Below, one piece after another: positions 35,763 through 42,735 of a stretch of 42,735 bases of DNA. The stretch's first letter is position 1; the number at the start of each line of letters is the position of its first letter. Position numbers and translations under genes: made by a program. The notes under the pieces were generated by a model. The model saw only the letters and a list, made by a program, of their open reading frames with translations, made no database searches and was not told the DNA's origin. This DNA comes from Armatimonadota bacterium. Its GTDB lineage: Bacteria; Armatimonadota; JADLDR01. The DNA lies in assembly GCA_020846535.1 (NCBI GenBank), contig JADLDR010000005.1:1-42735 (forward strand), read 5' to 3'.

Positions 35763-37519
35763 GTCAAAGACCTCCTCTGGAAAATCCCAGCCTTCAGCGC
35801 AGGCTGGCCCAGGAGGCCAGACCCTATGCGCCTCATCTTGTGGCGCTTCTGTTCCTCGAATTGCTGGCGACGCCGGTGGCCCTGCTGTCACCCATCCCGC
35901 TGCAAGTCGCAGTAGATTGCGTTGTGCATGGCAGGCCGGTTCCGGGCTTCCTGCAATGGATGCTTGGGAGCCACCCTGAGACACCGCAGGATCTGCTGCC
36001 AGGAGTATGCATGGTTTCGCTAGCCATCGCGCTCCTAGGCCAGATCCGCATCCTGCTCAGCACACTGCTTTCCACTCTCACAGGCCAGCGCCTCATGCTC
36101 GGTTTCCGATCCCGCCTATTCCGCCATGCCCAGGAGTTATCGATCTCCTATCACACGAATCGCACTTCCACGGATGCACTCTATCGTATTCAGTCAGATG
36201 CCTCAGCGATTGAGTCGGTCCTTACCGATGCGGCGATCCCCGCCCTCTCTTCGGCCTTCACTTTGGTCTGCATGCTTGTCGTACTGCTGCGCCTTGATCT
36301 TCGTATCGGCAGCATTGCTCTTGTGGTTACCCCTCTGCTTTTCGTACTCTCCCGATGGTCGCGGCCCACGCTTCGGGCACGATCACGCCAGATTAAGGAG
36401 CAGGAAAGCCGGGCGCTGGGTGTCGTGCAGGAAACTCTGGGGCTACTGCCGGTGGTCAAGGTATTCGGCCAGCAGGAGCGTGAAGAGAAGCGATTTACCA
36501 CTCTGGCAGCACAATGCGTGAGTGCGCGCATCCGCCTGAGCCTGCTGGAGAATTCCATCGGTCTGTGCATCAATATGATCACGGCTGGCGGTGTGGCCCT
36601 GGTGTTTTACGTGGGCATCAGCGACGTCCTCAAGGACGCTCTCACTCTGGGACAGTTGCTCCTGGTTCTGAGCTATGTATCGGAGCTTTATACGCCTTTG
36701 CGTACCGTAAGCCGGAAGCTGGTAGCCGTGCAGGCGCAGATGGCAAGCCTTGAGCGCGCTTACACCTTTCTACAAGAGCCGCCCGATGTCTCACAGCGCC
36801 CTGACGCTTTACCCATCAGGCGAGCCACCGGTCATATTGTCTTCCGCGGAGTAGGGTTCGACTATGGGGCGGCAAGAGCGGCACTTCAGGATATCTCCTT
36901 CGAGGTGGATCCCGGAGAGCGTGTCGGCATCGTGGGAGCAACCGGGTCGGGAAAAACCACCCTGACACATCTACTGCTACGGATCTATGACCCGACGGAG
37001 GGCGATATCCGGCTGGATGGCGTGGACCTGCGCGACTACCGAGTGCGCGACTTGCGCGATCAGTTTGCAGTTGTTTTCCAGGAGTCACTTCTCCTTTCCG
37101 GCACAATCCGGGAAAATATAGCCTATGGTGTCCCGGATGCTGAGCCGGAGGAAATCGAAGAGGCCGCTCGTGCAGCCAACGTGCATCACTTCATCAGCAG
37201 CCTGCCTGACGGCTATCACACACGCGTCGGAGAGCGCGGCATGGCGGTTTCGGGAGGGGAGCGCCAGCGCATCGCCCTGGCACGGGCCTTCCTAAAAAAT
37301 GCCCCTATCCTCATTCTGGATGAGCCTACCAGTTCGGTAGATCGAGAGACAGAGGCCGCCGTCGTGGACGCTATCGGATGCCTGAGCCAAGGACGCACCA
37401 CCTTTATCATCGCACATCGCCTCAACACGCTGCAAGGGTGCGACCTGGTTCTTCAGATTGAGGAGGGCAGGTTGGTCAGTTTCACCCGTAACCCTCTGGC
37501 AGTTCGCCGGCAGCGATAG
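35759..37519 (+). CDS. ABC exporter, fused permease and ATPase
   Basis: A 586-residue half-transporter with an N-terminal six-helix membrane domain (about 1-330) and a C-terminal nucleotide-binding domain. Walker A is GATGSGKTT (residues 393-401), the signature is VSGGERQRIALARA (about 490-503), Walker B is ILILDEPTS (about 514-522), and the H-loop IAHRL follows. This is the lipid/peptide/drug exporter (MsbA-like) class; the cargo is unknown. ATGA overlap with the VTC gene implies translational coupling, so the cargo may be linked to the CotH-VTC system. No accessory or peptidase domain is visible. The function in polyphosphate or surface-polymer handling is inference. Confidence 0.92.
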   Translation: MSQRPPLENPSLQRRLAQEARPYAPHLVALLFLELLATPVALLSPIPLQVAVDCVVHGRPVPGFLQWMLGSHPETPQDLLPGVCMVSLAIALLGQIRILLSTLLSTLTGQRLMLGFRSRLFRHAQELSISYHTNRTSTDALYRIQSDASAIESVLTDAAIPALSSAFTLVCMLVVLLRLDLRIGSIALVVTPLLFVLSRWSRPTLRARSRQIKEQESRALGVVQETLGLLPVVKVFGQQEREEKRFTTLAAQCVSARIRLSLLENSIGLCINMITAGGVALVFYVGISDVLKDALTLGQLLLVLSYVSELYTPLRTVSRKLVAVQAQMASLERAYTFLQEPPDVSQRPDALPIRRATGHIVFRGVGFDYGAARAALQDISFEVDPGERVGIVGATGSGKTTLTHLLLRIYDPTEGDIRLDGVDLRDYRVRDLRDQFAVVFQESLLLSGTIRENIAYGVPDAEPEEIEEAARAANVHHFISSLPDGYHTRVGERGMAVSGGERQRIALARAFLKNAPILILDEPTSSVDRETEAAVVDAIGCLSQGRTTFIIAHRLNTLQGCDLVLQIEEGRLVSFTRNPLAVRRQR

Positions 37520-37846
37520 CTGTAGGATCGGCCAACGCGGACTTTCCGCTGAAGAAGATGAATCTTGGTCCTGACCATATAGCCTGTACCTCTACCCATC
37601 GAGTACCAAGACTCGCCATTCCGCTTCTTCGTCCCAATTACCCCGTGTCGGTTCGAAGGTCGTAGTCATCACCCTCATGGCTTGACTATAAGAAGAACCT
37701 GCGCCTCTGCCCGGAACATAACCCCTTTTTGAAACGATATTGACATCAGCTAGGGACAACCTGATACAATGAAAGGGCGGGATTTCAGCCAATACCAGCC
37801 AGCGGGATATCGATACCATGGTTGAACAACGATAAGGAGCCGCCTC
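37520..37846. other. Intergenic region with a promoter-like element
   Basis: About 327 bases between the ABC exporter and the DUF4838 pseudogene. TTGACA at 37740-37745 is followed, after 19 bases, by TACAAT (37765-37770), a plausible but wide-spaced promoter for the following gene. A CGGTTCGAAGG word at about 37654 recalls a tRNA T-loop, but no cloverleaf forms. Nothing else is recognised. Confidence 0.4.
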
Positions 37847-39218
37847 ATGTGTTCCCAAGCTCTCGTTTTTTCCTTGTTTCTTGCCGGTCTTGCCGCTGCC
37901 TGCGCCGCATCGCCCGGCCCGGGCAGGCTCATACTGGCCGAGGACGGCCAGGACCGCTACCGCATCGTTGTCGGGGAAAAAGCCGCTCCGGGCGAGAAAG
38001 AAGCGGCGGCGGAATTGCAGTCCTACCTGAAGCGAATCGCCAAGGCCGACCTGCCGATTGCCAGCGACCGGCAGAAGCTCAGCCGGCATGAAATCATCGT
38101 GGGCAGGAACCGCCATTTATCCGCTTTGAGGACACCGATTCCCTGGAAAAAGCTGGGGGGCGAGGGGTTTGTCATCCGCGCTCCGGGAGACCGGCTCGTG
38201 ATCGCCGGAGGGCCGGAAAAGGGAACGCTCTACGGGGTCTATACTTTTCTGGAGGAACATCTGGGCTGTCGGTGGTACAGTTCGAATGTGAATGTCATCC
38301 CCACCCTGAATCGTGTGGAAGTCGAGCCGATAGAGTCTGTTCAGACCCCCGCGTTCGCCTTTCGTTCGATTTTCTACCGGGACATGATGGATCAGGCCCT
38401 GTGCGCCCGCCTGAAGCCTGCCCGGAATGTGGCGATCCAGTTGTGCGATATCGAATGCCCGCGCGAGAACGCCGCCGCGCCTATCGCTTCGGCTCCCGAG
38501 AACACGCCCGCTTCCGGGAGGATGTGCGGGCCTGGGACAAGATTTGCGACAAACTGATCCTCTGGGACTATGTGATGCAGTTCGAAAACCTGATCAGCCC
38601 CTACCCTAACTTCCGGATGCTTCAGCCCAACATGCGCTTTTTCCGGGATAACCGCTCACAGGGCGTCTTCTCTCAAGAAAACCGGGAGTGGGGCGGGGAG
38701 TTCGCGGAGATGAGGAGATACCTCCTGGCGAAGCTGATGTGGAGCCCCGACTGCGACCTGGATGCCCTGATGAACGACTTCCTCCGGGGCTACTACAGCC
38801 CGGCGGCCCGCCCCATCCGCCGGTACATCGATCTTCTGCGAGATTCCCTCGAAGCGTCAGGGCTTCCCCTGTCCATAGATGCCCGCCCGAACAGCTATCG
38901 GGACGGCTATCTGTCCGAGGCGATGATGGGCCGCTACAACGCTCTTCCGATGAGGCCGAGCGGCTGGCTTCAGGCGATCCCGAAATACTCCTGCGTGCCC
39001 GCACAGCCCGGATGCCGCTGATGCACGCCCGGTTGGGACTCGGATACGGCGATGCGGACGCGCGGCTCGCGACCGCCCACCAGCTTTTCGAGATAGCCGA
39101 CCGCACCAGGCTCCAGATGTTCGCCGAAGCGGGCCTGCCGTATCAGAGGAATTCGGTCAAACGCTATAAGACATATATCATAGCATCGCTGGAGCGGGAG
39201 AAGAAGGGATCGCCTTGA
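37847..39218 (+). pseudogene. DUF4838 family secreted protein, internally deleted and frameshifted
   Basis: From ATG 37847 (AAGGAG about 14 bases upstream) an intact signal peptide and glucuronidase-type N-terminal domain (AAAELQSYLKRIAKADLPI, TLYGVYTFLEEHLGCRWYS) are encoded. The central DUF4838 catalytic region is missing, since CARLK is followed at once by PARNVAIQLCDIECPRENAAA. Around 38470 the frame changes to DVRAWDKICDKLILWDYVMQFENLISPYPNF, and near 38942 it changes again to EAERLASGDPEILLRARTARMPL. The C-terminal part ends at TGA 39216-39218. Intact members are predicted to act on uronic-acid-containing glycans. A deletion plus two shifts means it is nonfunctional. Confidence 0.78.
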
Positions 39219-39232
39219 TTCTCTATCCTCTC

Positions 39233-40207
39233 CTAACGTAGCGTATAAACCAGCACGTCGTACAGCTTACCCTGGCGGCTGAGCTGGCGTTGGAAGGTGG
39301 CTTCATGGTGGAAGCCAATGGATTCCAGCAAGGCGATGCGGGCTTCCGATTTGCGGTCCACGTAGCACTGTATTTTGGCCTCCGGGGTGTCCAGCTGTTC
39401 CCAGAGCATCTTGCCGCCCTCGATGAAATCGAAATGTAGGAAGAGATCGAAGAGGTAGACCTGGCTTCGCCAGCGGCTGTCCGGGGTGAACATGCCCCAC
39501 CCGACCACTGCGCCCCGGGCGTTTTCCAGCAGAAGAGCCTGGTGGCTGTTCTGCCCCTCCACGGCCTCCTTGAAATAGAGGAAGCCCCCCTCAAAATTGG
39601 TCATGCCGTGGATATTGTAGGCCACGCTTCGCACGTAGTCCCCGCCTTCCAGCATCGACAGGGCTGTCATGGTGGCCCAGTGGTGCCAGGAAACCTGGGC
39701 GATGGTCACCGGAGAGCGGGCGAAAAAGCCTCCGAGGAAATTCTCGGAACTCACATACCGCATTGTCCCTGATCCCTCCTCGATCCCTCGAAAGCCGAAG
39801 CTGTGATAAATCCAGTAGGGCGGGCTGTCGAACCCGGTTCCCAGCGCCAGCATCCCGCCGCCGCGCCTGCGGAAGTCTTCCATCTGCTGCGCCATCACCG
39901 CCTGGCAGGCCCCTTTGCGCCTTTGATCGGGCAGAGTGTAGACATGGCCCAGGATGCCCACCCCTTCTGACTCCACGGTCATGATATTGGTGATGATATT
40001 GCCGCCCACCGCCCCGATATAAAAACGTGTCTCCAGACGGTCGAGGGGCTGGCGCATCGAAAGCTCGATATGCCGGTGGTAAAGGCCGCCCTTATGCCCC
40101 AGGAACGGCTCGATCTGCCCCTGGAATCGCTCCTCCGGCCCCTGAATGACCCCCATCTGCATAGTTTCCCCTGTTTTCAGGGTTGCGTCCGCGAGATGCC
40201 TGTACAT
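39233..40207 (-). CDS. GNAT-family N-acetyltransferase
   Basis: A 324-residue protein with an N-terminal GNAT domain: VGILGHVYTLPDQRRKGACQAVMAQQMEDFRRRG contains the acetyl-CoA pyrophosphate-binding R-x-x-G-x-x motif. The C-terminal half (about 170-324) is a second, more divergent module with WGMFTPDSRW and LEQLDTPEAK, perhaps a degenerate GNAT repeat. Substrate is unknown. ATG 40207 is chosen because AGGAGG lies 10 bases upstream; ATG 40240 is in frame but has no such site. It converges with the DUF4838 pseudogene with 14 bases between stops, and its promoter region is shared with the PAD remnant. Confidence 0.85.
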   Translation of the reverse strand: MYRHLADATLKTGETMQMGVIQGPEERFQGQIEPFLGHKGGLYHRHIELSMRQPLDRLETRFYIGAVGGNIITNIMTVESEGVGILGHVYTLPDQRRKGACQAVMAQQMEDFRRRGGGMLALGTGFDSPPYWIYHSFGFRGIEEGSGTMRYVSSENFLGGFFARSPVTIAQVSWHHWATMTALSMLEGGDYVRSVAYNIHGMTNFEGGFLYFKEAVEGQNSHQALLLENARGAVVGWGMFTPDSRWRSQVYLFDLFLHFDFIEGGKMLWEQLDTPEAKIQCYVDRKSEARIALLESIGFHHEATFQRQLSRQGKLYDVLVYTLR

Positions 40208-40319
40208 GGATTCCCTGCCTCCTATCTGATAATCTTTCACGCAAAAGCTTCGGCTTGTGAAGGAACATATCCCCTGTAATTGCGTATAGGATAAGAAACC
40301 GCCTTCGCCCTCTTACCCG

Positions 40320-40751
40320 GTGGCCTCATCATCGGTCGGCGAAGTTCAACCGGAGTCCGCGCAGATGAGCGTATCGAACTCGACCTCTCTCCTTTCCCCC
40401 GACCGGCCTCATGACCGCATCCGGGCCGATTTCGACCACGACAGGCTGATCGATGCGCCGGATGTGGGGGACAGCTTCGGCATTATCCTGCCTTTCCCGG
40501 TCTCCCTGCTGGAGAGCTTTCTCACGGCCCGTTCCCTTCGAAGCCATGCCCGAAGGGACGCGGCAGGGCACGCTACGGATCGAGCCGGGCGGGGCTTTGC
40601 CCGAGTCGTTCTCTGTCATGAATAATCCGGGCTTGGCGTCCGGACACATTTCATCGATGCCTGGCACCCCTACCACGTCAATTCGGGCGGACTCCACTGC
40701 GGCACGAACGCCGTACGGCGGCTGCCGGAACCGGCCTGGTGGCGGTATTGA
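40320..40751 (+). pseudogene. Remnant of a peptidylarginine deiminase (PAD) C-terminal domain
   Basis: The stretch 40629-40751 encodes GVRTHFIDAWHPYHVNSGG, then LHCGTNAVRRLPEPAWWRY and a stop. Animal-type PAD enzymes end with FINDFFTYHI, GEVHCGTNVRR and FKWWNMVP, so the order, the catalytic Cys in HCGTN and the WW ending all match. The same reading frame is open upstream (RIRADFDHDRLIDAP, LPFPVSLLESF) up to a TAA about 9 bases before the recognisable block, and pieces resembling the central PAD region are in other frames. There is no start or complete domain, so it is a decayed copy. PADs convert protein arginine to citrulline. Confidence 0.7.
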
Positions 40752-40976
40752 AGTGACAAGGAACGATCCTAACCTTGCGTCACTACCCGGTTTCTGCCAC
40801 CTTTCCCGTCCGCTTGGCCTGTTCCGCTCTGCTCGTTTCTTCTTAATTTCTATGTCCGTATAGCTATTTTCTTTTCAAAAGGGCATCTACAGCGATTCAC
40901 AATTCTTATTGTGCCACTTTTTTCCTCTTTCTCAGGATTGCCCGCAGCGAAGCATTCGATCCCGGCGATAACAAAA
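40752..40976. other. AT-richer intergenic stretch downstream of the PAD remnant
   Basis: Bases about 40830-40930 are rich in T and A. I see no open frame with a ribosome binding site, no repeat copy and no promoter-like pair that I would defend. Confidence 0.35.
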
Positions 40977-41001
40977 GGCCATCCGCCGGGTGCGGATGGC
41001 C
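40977..41001 (-). terminator. Strong intrinsic terminator of the 95-residue gene
   Basis: On the minus strand GGCCATCCGC, a five-base loop and GCGGATGGCC form a perfect ten-base-pair stem, followed by TTTTGTT. It lies about 37 bases beyond the stop codon at 41038-41040, confirming that transcription of the short downstream gene of the minus strand ends here. Confidence 0.9.
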
Positions 41002-41037
41002 GCGTTATTGCATCTTACAATCCAATCATCTATGAGT

Positions 41038-41325
41038 TCAGCCGTTCAGAAGTCTTGGCAGTATCGGCTCTCCGAAGTGGCTGGCATGGATCAGAACGGC
41101 TGCGGTTTGAATGGCTCTGGTCATGCTTTCGATATTTTCGGTGTCGGAAATGTCCTGCTGAAGTTTAGAAAGGTAATGCCTGGTGCGGCGAGCATCGGCG
41201 CACTGGCTCACATCGTACTGTCGGGTGAGGCTCTCGAATTCTTCCTCGTAATAGTCCAGGCGATTGTTGAGGACGACAACCAGCCTGTCCAGCGCATCCC
41301 TTAGATCCGAAACTGGTTCCGACAT
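41038..41325 (-). CDS. Small coiled-coil protein of unknown function
   Basis: A 95-residue protein starting MSEPVSDLRDALDRLVVVLNNRLDYYEEEFESLTRQYD. The composition is charged and helical, with heptad-like spacing in the first 60 residues, so a coiled coil is likely. No signal peptide or membrane segment is present. ATG 41325 (within a frame open from 41355) is preceded by AAAGGGGG. It follows the HTH gene by 110 bases on the same strand and is closed by a perfect terminator. The shared direction suggests one unit with the HTH gene, though a separate promoter cannot be excluded. No family recognised. Confidence 0.65.
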   Translation of the reverse strand: MSEPVSDLRDALDRLVVVLNNRLDYYEEEFESLTRQYDVSQCADARRTRHYLSKLQQDISDTENIESMTRAIQTAAVLIHASHFGEPILPRLLNG

Positions 41326-41435
41326 CTGGACGGCCCCCTTTCCTGCGAAAATCACGCCCGGTATGCTTTTGTGGAAATAATCCGGTTGCTCCTTTTGCCT
41401 TCTATCGTGTTACTATGATACCACAAAGATAGCCG

Positions 41436-42425
41436 TTATGCAACCCCCACAGGTGTTTTTTCTTCTGCCTGCGCGGATTCGCTCTTTACTGAGGAAGCGG
41501 CTCTCCGGACTTGCTGGCTTTCTATCAATTCCATCACATCGGAAAGCCGGAAGCGACGCTGGTTCCCGACAGTACGATAATGCTTGAGTAGCCCCCGATT
41601 GCTATATCGTCTCACGGTTGTCGGGCAAACATCCAGCAGCCGGGCCACTTCCTCCAGGGTCAAAGGAGGATCGATCAGCCTCTGGATCAATTCCTGCCGG
41701 CTTTCCTTGAAGGATTTTCTGTAGGAGTTCTGCGCCACTTCCTTTCCCTGGATGGAAGCGAGCCACTGCAACTGCTTGGGAGCATCGAAAATCCCCTGAG
41801 AAAGCGGAACGGCCTCTTCCGGCTTTGGCGGCTCTGACTTTGCCGATGCGCTGCCCCCGTTCGTTCCGGGAATCCGCTCTTTCTGCTCGGGCTGGACAGG
41901 CTCAGGCTTCGGGGCTATCTCCGATTTCCGCTCCGGTTCGGCCTTCGACGGAGGAGAAGCCATCGGGCGAACAGCCCCGGAAGAGGACGGCATCGGAACC
42001 GTTGCGAGGGCCGAAACATCCTGTTCTATCGATCTGGCCTCCAGGCGGCGGCGGCCGGTAAAAAAGTCATCCAATTCCGGCATCTCGATTTCATCGAAGC
42101 GAGGGGCGGAACGATCCGACTGCACCTCTCCGCGGGGTTCCGATGTGACAGGCCCGCCCGAAATATCGGCGATCTTCATGGGCTGCGGGTCGGGCGTTTC
42201 AAGAGGCTTCTGAGATGCCGCCTCCTCTCGTGCAGGCGGTTCCGTTTCCTGAACGGTCTTGCTCATCGGCCTGACCATGGGCCTGGGTTCCGATGTGCTG
42301 GAGGGCAGCCGCGCCTCGCTTTTTTCGGCAATCAACTCCGCTTCCGGTTCCGCACCGTCCGGCTTCTTCGTCTTGACCCGCTCCGCCTGATTGCTCAAAT
42401 GCCTGTACCAATCCAGTAGGCGCAT
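41436..42425 (-). CDS. MerR/excisionase-type HTH protein with long disordered N-terminus
   Basis: A 329-residue probable DNA-binding protein. Residues about 30-210 are rich in Pro, Glu, Ser and Lys and look disordered, with one short predicted segment (RFDEIEMPELDDFFTGRRRLEARSIE, about 110-135). The C-terminal HTH_17/MerR-like domain reads LTLEEVARLLDVCPTTVRRYSNRGLLKHYRTVGNQRRFRLSDVMELIESQQ at about 255-306, followed by a short tail. ATG 42425 has GGAGGA upstream. It lies just downstream of an rRNA operon terminator on the same strand. The target and function are unknown; the disordered region could serve protein binding. Confidence 0.75.
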   Translation of the reverse strand: MRLLDWYRHLSNQAERVKTKKPDGAEPEAELIAEKSEARLPSSTSEPRPMVRPMSKTVQETEPPAREEAASQKPLETPDPQPMKIADISGGPVTSEPRGEVQSDRSAPRFDEIEMPELDDFFTGRRRLEARSIEQDVSALATVPMPSSSGAVRPMASPPSKAEPERKSEIAPKPEPVQPEQKERIPGTNGGSASAKSEPPKPEEAVPLSQGIFDAPKQLQWLASIQGKEVAQNSYRKSFKESRQELIQRLIDPPLTLEEVARLLDVCPTTVRRYSNRGLLKHYRTVGNQRRFRLSDVMELIESQQVRRAASSVKSESAQAEEKTPVGVA

Positions 42426-42545
42426 CCCAAATCCTCCTCCATCTCATCCGTTGCCTATAGGAATACAACTTTTCGCCAAAATCCTTAAGCATCTTTTTTA
42501 GTTTCGTGATCCATCTGAAAAATCCTGCTATGTTCTCAAAAAGAA

Positions 42546-42580
42546 ACACCGACCTGAGCCGCGAGGGTTCAGGCCGGTGT
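42546..42580 (-). terminator. Intrinsic terminator of the rRNA operon
   Basis: On the minus strand ACACCGGCCTGA pairs with TCAGGTCGGTGT (one G-U pair) around an 11-base loop, followed by TTCTTTTTG. It starts about 45 bases after the 3' end of the 5S rRNA and ends the rRNA operon. Confidence 0.85.
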
Positions 42581-42625
42581 AGGGAGGTCGCAACGGACAG
42601 ACCGGCTTGGGGGAAGGGAGAATCG

Positions 42626-42735
42626 CGAGGGCAGCGACCGGCTCTCCCACGCGGTCCCCCGCGCAGTACCCCCGGCGCTGGCAGGCTTCACGGCTGTGTT
42701 CGGGATGGAGACAGGTGGGTTCCTGCCGCCTTGAC
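42626..42735 (-). rRNA. rrf: 5S ribosomal RNA, 5' end outside the window
   Basis: Read on the minus strand, CCCACCTGTCTCCATCCCGA then ACACAGCCGTGAAGCC is the universally conserved loop region of bacterial 5S rRNA. It continues through GCGCCGGGGGTACTGC and ends near GAGAGCCGGTCGCTGCC. About 10 bases of the 5' strand of helix I lie beyond the right edge, so the feature is partial. The 3' end is placed by analogy (about 42626) and could be off by several bases. It implies that the rest of an rRNA operon (23S, 16S) continues beyond the window. Confidence 0.9.

Noticed and set aside
37640-37670. tRNA-like T-loop word GGTTCGAAGG
   Set aside because: No acceptor stem, anticodon stem or matching length nearby.
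1-42735. CRISPR array, prophage or integron
   Set aside because: No regularly spaced direct repeats, no cas, phage structural or integrase genes were seen.

Overview
The window looks like a chromosomal segment of a GC-rich, glycan-degrading, probably anaerobic bacterium. Armatimonadota is my best guess. The clearest marker is the prepilin-type DUF1559 protein (32192-32818): a [18 protein letters not shown] leader followed by the [12 protein letters not shown] / CLSNLKQ / YSQDYDE wording typical of that phylum. Large secreted glycosidases, Gfo/Idh/MocA oxidoreductases, a DUF6785 membrane protein and a CotH-VTC pair fit Armatimonadota or the Planctomycetes/Lentisphaerae-like lineages. A HydF maturase implies an [FeFe]-hydrogenase and therefore fermentative metabolism. 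This assignment is inference; no 16S is present, only the 5' part of a 5S rRNA at the right edge.

Layout. 0.1-8.1 kb (minus): a 1247-residue multidomain secreted protein, a DUF2887/Rpn-type pseudogene and a secreted GH20 hexosaminidase-like enzyme. 8.2-12.0 kb: pyrE, a nitrilase-superfamily amidohydrolase, a Gfo/Idh/MocA dehydrogenase (minus) and a small secreted protein. 12.3-16.9 kb: a secreted GH42-like glycosidase with a near-consensus promoter and a DUF6785 membrane protein with a leaderless-type promoter. 17.1-20.8 kb: a tightly packed five-gene phosphotransferase operon (EIIC-EIIB-EIIA-HPr-EI) of N-acetylglucosamine type. 20.8-21.9 kb: AT-richer, gene-poor DNA with one decayed fragment. 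21.9-26.9 kb: sialate O-acetylesterase, aspartase and hydF. 27.1-31.9 kb (minus): a small outer-membrane-like protein, two broken glycan-related genes (one GH32) and a LacI-type regulator. 32.2-37.5 kb: the pseudopilin, then a CotH / VTC polyphosphate polymerase / ABC exporter operon. 37.8-40.8 kb: a broken DUF4838 gene, a GNAT acetyltransferase and a remnant of a peptidylarginine deiminase. 41.0-42.7 kb (minus): a 95-residue protein, a MerR-like HTH protein with a long disordered N-terminus, and the 3' end of an rRNA operon with its terminator.

How it fits together: secreted hexosaminidase, sialate O-acetylesterase, GH42, GH32 and glucuronidase-like proteins would release amino sugars and other monosaccharides from complex glycans. 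The PTS operon would import and phosphorylate GlcNAc/glucose-type sugars, the LacI protein probably controlled the adjacent GH32 locus, and HydF/AspA point to fermentative disposal of electrons.

Two features run through the window: (i) several families of palindromic intergenic repeats, one present at least six times; (ii) gene decay concentrated at 27.9-40.8 kb, with frameshifts, premature stops and internal deletions in glycan-related genes. The most unusual items are the CotH-VTC-ABC operon, the peptidylarginine deiminase remnant, the self-contained PTS operon and the repeat families.
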